The position numbers and the translations under genes were made by a program. Shown here in pieces: positions 19,504 to 26,721 of a DNA stretch of 64,000 bases. Source of the stretch: Stenotrophomonas sp. 57 (lineage in GTDB: Bacteria; Pseudomonadota; Gammaproteobacteria; Xanthomonadales; Xanthomonadaceae); NCBI RefSeq assembly GCF_030291075.1, contig NZ_CP127407.1, positions 2,168,001 to 2,232,000 of the forward strand, written 5' to 3'. A model generated the notes under the pieces. The model did not search any database and had not been told where the DNA came from. It saw only the letters and a program-made list of their open reading frames with translations. Numbering within the stretch: position 1 is the stretch's first letter; every line of letters begins with the position of its first letter.

Positions 19504-19544
19504 GGGGCCAGATCCGTTTGCCAGAGGCAAAGGGATCTGACCCC
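19504..19544. repeat. 41-bp GGGGTCAGATCC-type palindrome
   Basis: The left arm ggggccagatcc-gtttgcc and right arm ggcaaa-gggatctgacccc are near-perfect complements around AGA. Palindromes of this GGGG(T)CAGATCC type recur in Stenotrophomonas and Xanthomonas intergenic regions. It probably also ends transcription of the gene upstream. Confidence 0.6.
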
Positions 19545-19589
19545 GATCTTTGCTGGTCTCATCGTTCTATTTATGTGTGCAATATTTAC

Positions 19590-19617
19590 TTGCGCGCCAG
19601 ATTGGCAGGTCTAGAAT
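19590..19617 (+). promoter_or_regulatory. Candidate promoter of the EF-G-like leader
   Basis: TTGCGC and TAGAAT are separated by 16 bases. The -10 matches five of six consensus positions, the -35 only three. The predicted start near 19624 coincides with the ATG of the first leader peptide, so that peptide could be translated from a leaderless mRNA. Weak evidence only. Confidence 0.3.
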
Positions 19618-19624
19618 GCGCCGC

Positions 19625-19714
19625 ATGAACCGGATGCCGCTCCTGAAGTTTTTCACCCTGACCCGCGCAAGCGCGGAACGGGCGTGTCTGCCTGGAGCCC
19701 CACGAGGCCGTTGA
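19625..19714 (+). CDS. Candidate leader peptide 1 (29 residues)
   Basis: MNRMPLLKFFTLTRASAERA followed by CLPGAPRGR and TGA. The stop codon lies inside a GGCCG/CGGCC hairpin (19706-19721), and 25 bases later a strong intrinsic terminator begins. A short peptide, a hairpin over its stop and a terminator ahead of a structural gene are the layout of a transcription attenuator. No Shine-Dalgarno is visible and no codon run is obvious, so amino-acid sensing is not indicated. Confidence 0.35.
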   Translation: MNRMPLLKFFTLTRASAERACLPGAPRGR

Positions 19715-19738
19715 AACGGCCATCGCTGGACCTTCGAC

Positions 19739-19766
19739 AGAGCGCCCCCGGGGGCGCTCTTTTCGT
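19739..19766 (+). terminator. Intrinsic terminator inside the EF-G-like leader
   Basis: A perfect stem AGAGCGCCCCC / GGGGGCGCTCT is followed by TTTTCGTTT. It lies between leader peptide 1 and leader peptide 2, so transcription must read through it to reach the EF-G-like gene if the promoter at 19590 is used. Confidence 0.8.
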
Positions 19767-19781
19767 TTCTGCTTTCCCGGA

Positions 19782-19818
19782 AGTCGACTAACAGTCGACT
19801 CTACCCAGTCGACTCTAC
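19782..19818 (-). repeat. SMAG (GTAG) palindrome with partial duplicate
   Basis: AGTCGACT-AAC-AGTCGACT-ctac (19782-19804) is followed by a repeated half, ccagtcgactctac. On the minus strand it begins GTAGAGTCGACT. It lies between the terminator and leader peptide 2. Confidence 0.65.
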
Positions 19819-19843
19819 CCAGCACTGCAAAGGAGAACGTGCC

Positions 19844-19873
19844 ATGCACCAGATCGCCGAGACCGAACGCTAG
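19844..19873 (+). CDS. Candidate leader peptide 2 (MHQIAETER)
   Basis: Nine codons preceded by AGGAG at 19831-19835, an optimal Shine-Dalgarno spacing and the strongest in this region. The TAG stop abuts an 11-bp stem (19873-19883 with 19896-19906). Such a strongly translated mini-ORF whose end touches a hairpin, just ahead of a translation-factor gene, resembles the leaders of translation-attenuated antibiotic-resistance genes. Confidence 0.5.
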   Translation: MHQIAETER

Positions 19874-19919
19874 CCGCGCACCCTGTCGCCAACCGGGGTG
19901 CGCGGCCCCCGAAGTTGGC
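19873..19919 (+). promoter_or_regulatory. Attenuator-like hairpin with alternative pairing
   Basis: CCGCGCACCC (19874-19883) pairs perfectly with GGGTGCGCGG (19896-19905). The loop contains GCCAAC (19888-19893), which is complementary to GTTGGC at 19914-19919, immediately before the Shine-Dalgarno (AGGA, 19926) of the EF-G-like gene. Two exclusive or nested folds are therefore possible. No T-run follows, so translational control is more likely than termination. Confidence 0.5.
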
Positions 19920-19936
19920 TTTGCAGGAACCCTTTC

Positions 19937-21973
19937 ATGAACACTCAAGTCCTTTCCCTCCGTCGCAACCTTGGCATCATCGCCCACATCGACGCCGGCA
20001 AGACCACGCTGACCGAACGCTTGCTGTGGAAAAGCGGCGAGATCCATCGTGTCGGCGAAGTACACGACGGAAACGCAACCACCGACTTCTCGGCGATCGA
20101 GCGCGAACGTGGCATCACCATCGGCGCGGCCGCCGTGCAGGCGCAGTGGGCGCCGCGCGACCTGCCGCCGCATCGGCTGACCCTGATCGATACGCCCGGC
20201 CACATCGACTTCGCCATTGAAGTCGAGCGTTCGCTGCGCGTGCTCGACGGCGCCGTGGCCGTGTTCTCAGCGGTGGACGGTGTGCAGCCCCAGTCGGAGA
20301 CCGTGTGGCGCCAGGCGCGCCGCCATCGCGTGCCGTTGATCGCCTTCGTCAACAAGATGGACCGCGTCGGCGCGTCGTTCGAGCGCGTGCTGGAGCAGTT
20401 GCAGGACAAACTGCAGGCGCGGTCGTGGGCGCTGGGCGTACCGCTGGGCAGCGAAAGCACGTTCAACGGCTGGGTCGATCTGGTCGATGAGCGGGTGCTG
20501 CACTGGCAGGACGGTGCTGCGACCGCAATCACGCCCTGGGACGACACGCTGCGCGCGGCGTGGCAGTCGCGACGCGATGCGTTGGTCGAAGCCGTGGCCG
20601 ACCACGATGATCTGCTGGCCGATGCCTGGCTGGAGGGGCGCGTGATCGATGCCGAGCAGCTGCGTGCGGCGATCCGCCGGGCGACGCTGGCGGGTGCGGG
20701 CGTGCCCGTGCTGGCTGGTGCCGCGTTCAAGGACAAGGGCATCGAGACGCTGCTGGATGCCGTGGTCGATTACCTGCCGTCGCCGTTGGACCGGCCTGCC
20801 GTGACCGCTGAAAGCGAGCGCGGCGAGGTTGTGCTGCCGCCGGATCCGGACGGTCCGCTGGCCGGCCTGCTGTTCAAGATCACTCATCAGCAGCACGGCG
20901 CTCTCAGCTTCGTGCGGCTGTACTCGGGCACCTTGACGGTGGGCGATGCGGTGGCCAGCTCGCAGCATCCGCAGGGCCGGCGTGTCAGCCGGCTGGTGCG
21001 GGTGCAGGCCGACCAGACCCACGACATCGAGCAGGCCGTGGCCGGCGACATCGTGGCGGTGCTGGGCTGGAAGGATGCGGTCAGCGGTGAAACGCTGAGC
21101 GGCCGTGTGCAGCCGCTGCGCCTGGAGAACATCCAGGCACAGGCGCCGGTACTGGCCTGGCGGCTGGAGCCGGCGCGTGCGGTTGACCTGATCCGGATGG
21201 CGCAGGGGCTGGCCAGCCTGGCCCAGGAGGATCCCTCGTTCCGCGTGGAAACCGACCGCGACACAGCGGAGACCCTGGTCTGGGGCATGGGCGAGCTGCA
21301 CCTGGAGGTGATGGTCGAGCGCCTGCGCAGCGAGTGGAAGGTCGACGTGGGCGTGGGTGCGCCGCGCGTCGCCTACCAGGAGACGCCGATGCGTGCGATG
21401 ACCGGTGTGGTCGGGCGGCTGGTCAAGCAGACCGGCGGCCAGGGCCAGTTCGCGCACGTGGTGCTGGATGTATCGCCCCGCGAGGACGACCAGGTGGTGT
21501 TCAACGACCGCATCGTTGGTGGCGTGGTGCCGCGCAGCTTCATCACCGCGGTGGAGAAGGGCGTACGTGCTGCGCTGTCGGAAGGGCCGCAGGGTCATCC
21601 GGTCGTCGGTATCGAGGTCAGCCTGGTCGATGGCCAGACCCATGCCAAGGACTCTTCGGAGATGGCGTTCCATCGAGCAGGCGCCGAGGCGATCAAGGCG
21701 GCGCTGGCCGAAGGTGGCACGCAGCTGCTGGAGCCGGTGATGGCGGTGACGGTGCATTCGCCGTCGGCATCGGTGGGGGACGTCGTTGGCGACCTCAACC
21801 GCCGCCACGGCCGCATCACCCGCATCGACGACCAGGAAGGTCGCGCCGAGGTCAGTGGCTTCGCACCGCTGGCGCAGCTGGTGGGTTACACGACCTCGCT
21901 GCGTTCGCTCAGCCAGGGACGGGCCAGCAGCGAAGCGCACCTGCATGGGTACGAGCCGGTGCGGGTTGCATGA
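19937..21973 (+). CDS. EF-G-like translational GTPase paralogue
   Basis: 678 residues, slightly shorter than canonical EF-G (~700). The order of domains is EF-G/TetM-like. G1 is AHIDAGKT (~16-23), G2 RGITI, G3 DTPGHIDF, G4 NKMD; then domain II (GLLFKITHQQHGALSFVRLYSGTLTVGD), domain III, domain IV (KDSSEMAFHRAGAEAIKAAL) and domain V (HGRITRIDDQEGRAEVSGFAPLAQLVGYTTSLRSLSQGRAS). The HDGNATTDFSAIERERGITIGAAA stretch is EF-G-like. It is not in a str operon with rpsL/rpsG/tuf, so it is a second copy (EF-G2 type) or a ribosome-protection-type factor. The leader upstream suggests induced expression. Confidence 0.85.
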   Translation: MNTQVLSLRRNLGIIAHIDAGKTTLTERLLWKSGEIHRVGEVHDGNATTDFSAIERERGITIGAAAVQAQWAPRDLPPHRLTLIDTPGHIDFAIEVERSLRVLDGAVAVFSAVDGVQPQSETVWRQARRHRVPLIAFVNKMDRVGASFERVLEQLQDKLQARSWALGVPLGSESTFNGWVDLVDERVLHWQDGAATAITPWDDTLRAAWQSRRDALVEAVADHDDLLADAWLEGRVIDAEQLRAAIRRATLAGAGVPVLAGAAFKDKGIETLLDAVVDYLPSPLDRPAVTAESERGEVVLPPDPDGPLAGLLFKITHQQHGALSFVRLYSGTLTVGDAVASSQHPQGRRVSRLVRVQADQTHDIEQAVAGDIVAVLGWKDAVSGETLSGRVQPLRLENIQAQAPVLAWRLEPARAVDLIRMAQGLASLAQEDPSFRVETDRDTAETLVWGMGELHLEVMVERLRSEWKVDVGVGAPRVAYQETPMRAMTGVVGRLVKQTGGQGQFAHVVLDVSPREDDQVVFNDRIVGGVVPRSFITAVEKGVRAALSEGPQGHPVVGIEVSLVDGQTHAKDSSEMAFHRAGAEAIKAALAEGGTQLLEPVMAVTVHSPSASVGDVVGDLNRRHGRITRIDDQEGRAEVSGFAPLAQLVGYTTSLRSLSQGRASSEAHLHGYEPVRVA

Positions 21974-21981
21974 GGAAGGCA

Positions 21982-22010
21982 GGGGGAGCTCGTTCGCGGG
22001 CTCCCCTTTT
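21982..22010 (+). terminator. Intrinsic terminator of the EF-G-like gene
   Basis: GGGGAGC (21983-21989) pairs with GCTCCCC (22000-22006), followed by TTTTCTGTG, nine bases after the stop codon. Confidence 0.85.
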
Positions 22011-22147
22011 CTGTGAGCGTTGAGGGCGTTCCGTATCCACGCATGCCGCAGATCCAGCGGGCCTCGTTGCGCGTGGCGTGGAACGAGGCGTGTACATCCG
22101 CGTGATGCAGCATCCATGGGTCGCTCGGGTTGCCGGCGCTTCAGTCG

Positions 22148-22166
22148 ATCCACGCCATGCGTGGAT
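22148..22166. repeat. SMAG-like palindrome
   Basis: ATCCACGC-CAT-GCGTGGAT, a stem common in SMAG elements, here followed rather than preceded by GTAG. Apart from this and the terminator, the 299 bases between 21974 and 22272 hold nothing I can support. Confidence 0.45.
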
Positions 22167-22272
22167 GTAGTTGCACTGCACCGCAACAAAACTGCAGAAA
22201 AAGCTGGATTAAAGTGATGCCTCACGATAAATTGCGCACCCCCCGTTGCTTGCCGCCGCCCGCACCCCTCTC

Positions 22273-22545
22273 ATGCGTGATGACAAAGACCCCGGAACCC
22301 TGGAGCTGACCCTGCCGCGAAAGCGCGGTCGTCCGCCCAAGTTCGGGTACGCCATGAGTGATGCGCAGCGGGCCGCACGCTACCGCGCGCGCCGGGCGGG
22401 GCAGGCCAACCACGCCGATGTGCGCTCCTGTTCGGACATGGTGCTGCTGGACAAGATCCGCGCGGCGATCAGTGCCCGCGACACTGAACTGGCCGGGTTC
22501 CTGGTCCACGTGCTCTGGCAGCGGTACCCCCTGCAGCTCAAATAG
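22273..22545 (+). CDS. Small AT-hook-like DNA-binding protein candidate
   Basis: 90 residues from the ATG at 22273; a TTG at 22246 is possible, and neither has a clear Shine-Dalgarno. The motif RKRGRPPKFG (~15-24) is a textbook AT-hook core (RGRP flanked by basic residues). It is followed by SDAQRAARYRARRAGQ, a basic helix, and an acidic/hydrophobic C-terminus. It probably binds AT-rich DNA in the minor groove and may be a regulator or nucleoid-associated protein. The region just upstream (gataaattg) is AT-rich. No target is identified. Confidence 0.6.
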   Translation: MRDDKDPGTLELTLPRKRGRPPKFGYAMSDAQRAARYRARRAGQANHADVRSCSDMVLLDKIRAAISARDTELAGFLVHVLWQRYPLQLK

Positions 22546-22655
22546 GACATCGATGGGGTGGCCGTTGTCATCGAGCTTGTTGATAATGCGGGATTCAGGT
22601 TGTTCCCGCTGGCGCGCCCGGGATGGCAGGCGCGCATGATCGAACGGTTCCCAAG

Positions 22656-23411
22656 ATGACCACCACCAGCGACACCACCACCGAAGCGGCGCCGAGCAAC
22701 GCCCCCCTGTTCTACACCCGTCCGGTGCCGCTGCAGGCCGATGTGCACGCCGACCTGCGCATCCTGCCGGGCAGGCTCGAGTTTGCCGCGGGCAACAACG
22801 CCATTCCGCTGGTGCTCGGCGAGTTCTCGCTGGCGCTGCACCACTTCCCGATCCTGTTCGCTGGCCCGACCGCAGTGCCGATGGCCGCCGTTGGTGTTTC
22901 CGACCAGAACCTGTTCATCAAGGACGGCCTGTGGGAAGACGAGGCCTATATTCCGGCCTATCTGCGTCGCCACCCCTTCATCTTCATCGACACCGGTGCG
23001 GACAACGACTTCCTGCTGGGCATCGACGAAGAGAGTTCGCGCGTGGTCAAGGGCGGTGACGAAGGCCAGCCGCTGTTCGTAGACGGCAAGGCCACCGACA
23101 TGGTGCAGCAGGCGCTGGAGTTCTGCGGCCAGTACACCCGCGAGCATGAACAGACCCAGGCCTTCTCCAAGGCCCTGATCGACAACGGCCTGCTGGTCGA
23201 GCGCAATGCCACCGTGCGTACTCCGGATGGCCGCGAGTTCAACCTCAATGGCTTCCAGGTCGTCGACGTCGAGAAGTTCGTCGCGCTGCCGGAAGCGACC
23301 GTGGTCGAGTGGCACCGCAGCGGCTGGCTGGCCCTGATCCACCAGCACCTGATGTCGCTGGGTCGCTTCAACGACCTGACCCGTCGCCAGGTCGAGCGCC
23401 TGGCGGCCTGA
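22656..23411 (+). CDS. SapC family protein
   Basis: 251 residues. It matches the SapC family (PF07277): RPVPLQADVHADLRI, NAIPLVLGEFSLALHHFPILFAG, GLWEDEAYIPAYLRRHPFIF, and a C-terminal FNLNGFQVVDVEKFVALPEATVVEWHRSGWLALIHQHLMSL. SapC proteins were named for S-layer biogenesis in Campylobacter fetus, but in xanthomonads they stand alone, no S-layer gene is near, and no function is established. No signal peptide. The start ATG at 22656 begins a Thr-rich segment. It ends one base from the convergent hybrid kinase. Confidence 0.85.
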   Translation: MTTTSDTTTEAAPSNAPLFYTRPVPLQADVHADLRILPGRLEFAAGNNAIPLVLGEFSLALHHFPILFAGPTAVPMAAVGVSDQNLFIKDGLWEDEAYIPAYLRRHPFIFIDTGADNDFLLGIDEESSRVVKGGDEGQPLFVDGKATDMVQQALEFCGQYTREHEQTQAFSKALIDNGLLVERNATVRTPDGREFNLNGFQVVDVEKFVALPEATVVEWHRSGWLALIHQHLMSLGRFNDLTRRQVERLAA

Positions 23412-25736
23412 TCAGGCCAGTGGCATGGCTTCCGCAGTGCGGGAGCTGTGCCACTGCTGCAGTACCTGCAGCAATCGCCGCGCATCGGCCCAGTCAGGCG
23501 CGGCCTCCTGGCCGAGCTCCCACAGGTCGGCCGCGGTGTCGGCCTGCGCGACCGCTCCGCACATCTGCAGCGCGCCCTGCAGGCGATGCGTGTGGTGGCA
23601 GAGCGCGGTGGCATCAGTGTCTTCCAGGGCCTGTTCAATCCGCATCAGTTCGTGGCCGATGTCTTCCCGGTAGGCCGGATCCCAGCCGGCAGGGGCGGCG
23701 GGCTGGACGGCAATACCGTCCTTCGGCAGGTCCAGTGCCAGCAGCAGATCGGCAACCTTCAACGGCTTGGCCAGGCTGGCATCGAAGCCGGCCTTTCGGG
23801 AGCGCATCGTGTGTCGGCGCCCCTTCCTGGCTGACAACGCAATCAGTCGCAATGGCTGTTGTGCCTGGCGGCGCAGTTGCGCAGCCAGCGCGTAGCCATC
23901 CATATCCTGCAGTCCGATGTCCAGCAGCACCACGCTGCGCGGCCGTTTGGCCTGTTCGGCGAGAGCGCTGGCGGCGTCGGCAAGCGCGTGCACCTCGGCG
24001 CCCAGCCGGCGCAGCTGCTCGCTGATGATGTGGCGGTTGAGTGCGTGGTCCTCGACCAGCAGCAGGTCGAGTCCGGCCAGTGGCGTGTCGTTATCGAGCG
24101 TGTGGGTTGGAGCTTCGTTCCTGCTGACAGCCTGCACCGGCAGGCGCAGCGTGAAGCGGCTGCCACGCCCTTGCACGCTGTGCACGGACAGGTTGCCGCC
24201 CATCGCCCGGCTGAGGTCATGCGCGATCATCAGACCCAGTCCGCTGCCGCCTCGCGCCTGCCCACCTTCACCCTGTTCGAATGGCCGGAACAGAAGGGCC
24301 AGTTGCCTGGCTGGAATTCCGATGCCACTGTCGATCACATCCAGCAGCAGTTCCTGCGGATCGTTGGCCGGTGTCAGTTTCAGGCGCAGCTCGATGCATC
24401 CGATATCAGTGAACTTCAGCGCGTTGCCGAGCAGGTTGTCGACGATCTGCCGCACTCCCTCCCGGTCAAGCGCAACGGCGGGGACAGGGACGGGCTCGAA
24501 CGCGAAGCGAAGAGCCAGCCCTTTCTGTTGGGCCTGCGGCCGCAGGGCATCCAGGGATCGGCGGCAGAGCAGGGCAACGTCGCACGGTTGCGCATGGGGC
24601 CTGTAGGTTCCGCTGGCCAGCCGTGAAAATTCCAGCGACCGATTGAGCAGGCTGCGCAGCGCCTGCCCGGCCGCACGTGCGGCCGCGAGCAGTTCACGCT
24701 GTCCCTTGGGCGACGGAGACTGGCCGAGCAGGTCGATCGAGGCCAGCATCGTCTGCGCGGCATTGCGCATCTCGTGGCTGATCATGCCGACCGCGCGCGC
24801 CTGGTTTCGACCCTTGCGGTCCCGGTGGCCGCGCACCGCGTGCCACAGCAGGGGGATGCCGGCGAGCGCGGCAAGCAGGGTCAGCAGCCAGGGCGAAGAG
24901 GGCGCGCGCATCCAGTCCAACGCACGCTCGATGGTCGCGGGCACCGCCTGCTGGGCCCACACCTGAAGCAGACTGGCGTGTTCTTCCAGTGTGATGTCGC
25001 GCATGGCCTTTTCGATCCGCAGCAGCAGTTGCCGGTCTTCGCTGCGCGTGAGCAGGTGCAGGTCGGTGGAGAATTCGCTGTCAAACCGCTGAAGCTGCAG
25101 TTGCCCGCGGAAGTGATACCGGATCAGGGGTCGCAACGTCGTTTCCAGGCCGATTGCGACATCCGCGATGCCGTTTTCGACGGCCGCCAGCGTCGCATGC
25201 CGGTCGTCCAGGCGCAGCAGTTGGATGTGGGGATGGTGCAGGGCAAGCCAGTCGGCGTAAGGGCCACCTTCGACGACGGCCAGCACCCGCGCTCCCAGTT
25301 CCCGGACGTCGCGTGGCAGGGGCTGTCCGGCGCGCCCGGCCAGCATGGTTCTTCCTCCGGGGAACGCGGCCGATTCCAACAGCCCTGGGCAAGGACGTGG
25401 TTGCTGGCGGGAACCGCCCATCACCAGTACCAAGTCGGCCTTGTGCTGGCACACTGCGGTCACCGAGGCGCTGCCGCTGGGATAGGCCTGTTCCAGGAAA
25501 CGCAGCCGCGCGTGTCGTTCCACAAGGCTGGCATAGCCGTGGGCAAGGCTTGGCATGGGTGCCGAATCGGCGAGGGTGGCGGGCATCTGGCGCAGGGCAG
25601 GGGCGGTGGCCACCCGGACCTCGCGTCCCGGTTCCCAGTGCTGGGTTGATGCGTCCTCCGCCGACGCCACTGGCAACAGAAGAAGCGCCAGCAACAGGGC
25701 CGGCATGTGCAATCGCAGTCGACTGGCCGTTCTCAC
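23412..25736 (-). CDS. BvgS/EvgS-like hybrid sensor histidine kinase
   Basis: 774 residues, starting at a GTG that overlaps the regulator's stop codon by GTGA. Order: signal peptide; one periplasmic venus-flytrap-like domain (~30-270); a transmembrane helix (WLLTLLAALAGIPLLWHAV, ~295); HisKA with MISHEMRNAAQ; HATPase with DSGIGIP and GGSGLGLMIAHDL; a receiver domain with LLLVEDHALNR and phospho-Asp in VLLDIGLQDMDG; and a C-terminal Hpt-like domain (LCHHTHRLQGALQMCG). BvgS normally has two flytrap domains and a PAS; here I see only one and no PAS. The signal is unknown. It is transcribed with the NarL-type regulator. Confidence 0.88.
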   Translation of the reverse strand: MRTASRLRLHMPALLLALLLLPVASAEDASTQHWEPGREVRVATAPALRQMPATLADSAPMPSLAHGYASLVERHARLRFLEQAYPSGSASVTAVCQHKADLVLVMGGSRQQPRPCPGLLESAAFPGGRTMLAGRAGQPLPRDVRELGARVLAVVEGGPYADWLALHHPHIQLLRLDDRHATLAAVENGIADVAIGLETTLRPLIRYHFRGQLQLQRFDSEFSTDLHLLTRSEDRQLLLRIEKAMRDITLEEHASLLQVWAQQAVPATIERALDWMRAPSSPWLLTLLAALAGIPLLWHAVRGHRDRKGRNQARAVGMISHEMRNAAQTMLASIDLLGQSPSPKGQRELLAAARAAGQALRSLLNRSLEFSRLASGTYRPHAQPCDVALLCRRSLDALRPQAQQKGLALRFAFEPVPVPAVALDREGVRQIVDNLLGNALKFTDIGCIELRLKLTPANDPQELLLDVIDSGIGIPARQLALLFRPFEQGEGGQARGGSGLGLMIAHDLSRAMGGNLSVHSVQGRGSRFTLRLPVQAVSRNEAPTHTLDNDTPLAGLDLLLVEDHALNRHIISEQLRRLGAEVHALADAASALAEQAKRPRSVVLLDIGLQDMDGYALAAQLRRQAQQPLRLIALSARKGRRHTMRSRKAGFDASLAKPLKVADLLLALDLPKDGIAVQPAAPAGWDPAYREDIGHELMRIEQALEDTDATALCHHTHRLQGALQMCGAVAQADTAADLWELGQEAAPDWADARRLLQVLQQWHSSRTAEAMPLA

Positions 25737-26359
25737 ATCGCCCCCAGCTGTCGTCGCATGGCGTAGATTTCGACGTCGGTGCGCAGCCCGAGCTTGCGCA
25801 GTGCGGCGGTCTTCTGGGTGCTGACCGTCTTGATGCTGCGATGGCGCCGCTGCGCGATCTCCGAAACGGTCAGGCCCGCCAGCACCAGGTCCAGTACCTC
25901 CCGTTCGTTGCGACTGAGTTGCTGGCAGCCGTCCGGCAGGGTGAAGTCCGGTGGCAGGCGCGTCAGGCCCCGGGATATGCGGACGATGGCGTCCGACAGC
26001 ATGGCCAGGGGCTCGGCCTTGCTGACGATGCCGCTGATGCCGCTTTCAATCAGCTGGCTGATGTGCGTGGTGGGTGAGAGCGTGGCGAACGCCAGCAGCG
26101 GAATACAGGCAAAGCGGTCGCGCAGCAGCTGTACCAGCTCGGCGGCGCTCCGGTCACCGCGGGCCAGGCTGAGATCGATGATCGCGACATCCACTGGCGT
26201 CCTCTGCAGGTTGCAGATGAATTCGTCGCTGCCGGCATGGCTGGCGACGATGCTGAAGCGGGGATCGCGGGACAGGTGCAGGGCGGTGCCGCGGCGAACG
26301 ACTTCATGGTCGTCCAGGAGCGCCAGCCGCAGCCGGCGCGGTGCAGGGAGTCCATTCAT
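25733..26359 (-). CDS. NarL/RcsB/BvgA-type response regulator
   Basis: 208 residues from the ATG at 26359; a longer frame from 26464 runs through an AT-rich promoter-like region and is rejected. Receiver: LALLDDHEVVRRG, phospho-Asp region VAIIDLSLARG, and K in GIVSKAEP. The LuxR-type helix-turn-helix is LSRNEREVLDLVLAGLTVSEIAQRRHRSIKTVSTQKTAALRKLGL. The output is close to RcsB/EvgA/BvgA. It is coupled to the hybrid kinase. A box resembling the RcsAB/BvgA site lies upstream at 26444. Confidence 0.9.
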   Translation of the reverse strand: MNGLPAPRRLRLALLDDHEVVRRGTALHLSRDPRFSIVASHAGSDEFICNLQRTPVDVAIIDLSLARGDRSAAELVQLLRDRFACIPLLAFATLSPTTHISQLIESGISGIVSKAEPLAMLSDAIVRISRGLTRLPPDFTLPDGCQQLSRNEREVLDLVLAGLTVSEIAQRRHRSIKTVSTQKTAALRKLGLRTDVEIYAMRRQLGAM

Positions 26360-26443
26360 GCGCGGGGAGGTGATCGGCGCCCATGGGGCGTGGTGACCAT
26401 TCTGGCGCTGCTCTTGGGTGGAGCAGCGAATTTGTCTGATTTT

Positions 26444-26457
26444 TACGATTATTCCTA
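26444..26457 (-). promoter_or_regulatory. RcsAB/BvgA-like box upstream of the regulator gene
   Basis: TACGATTATTCCTA matches 12 of 14 positions of the enterobacterial RcsAB box TAAGAATATTCCTA, and reads as inverted heptads ATTCCTA/TACGATT. It lies in an AT-rich island 85 bases before the RcsB-like gene, so autoregulation is plausible. Confidence 0.45.
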
Positions 26458-26464
26458 GAATCAA

Positions 26465-26632
26465 TCACGGAACACGACGGCGTATCGCACAGGAAGCGCG
26501 CCATCTCGCTGGTACCGGGCCAGGATCGGCGTACAGCGGCTTCCCCTGCGCAGTGGCGTGCAGGACTGCATGGGTGGCACCACGTTCGGCGAAGGCCGCC
26601 TTCACGAGCGCGTGCTCCAGGTCGTGGCTCAT
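26465..26632 (-). CDS. Small hypothetical protein, 55 residues
   Basis: Starts at MSHDLEHALVKAAF with AGGA nine bases before the ATG. Codon use is typical of the genome throughout. No signal peptide, membrane segment or known motif is seen; the N-terminal half looks helical. It sits alone between the response regulator and the ABC permeases. Function unknown. Confidence 0.5.
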   Translation of the reverse strand: MSHDLEHALVKAAFAERGATHAVLHATAQGKPLYADPGPVPARWRASCAIRRRVP

Positions 26633-26721
26633 CTTTCTGATCCTACCCATTTAAACCTTTGCGGCAATCCCGGCATCGGATCTGCAGGGAGCACCACGGA
26701 CGAAAGGGGGGAGCAACTTCC

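Noticed and set aside
19503-19545. Palindrome read as an insertion-sequence end
   Set aside because: No transposase, no second end and no target duplication nearby; it fits a dispersed intergenic palindrome better.
20267-22225. 652-residue minus-strand frame opposite the EF-G-like gene
   Set aside because: Antisense shadow of a clear GTPase with all G motifs.
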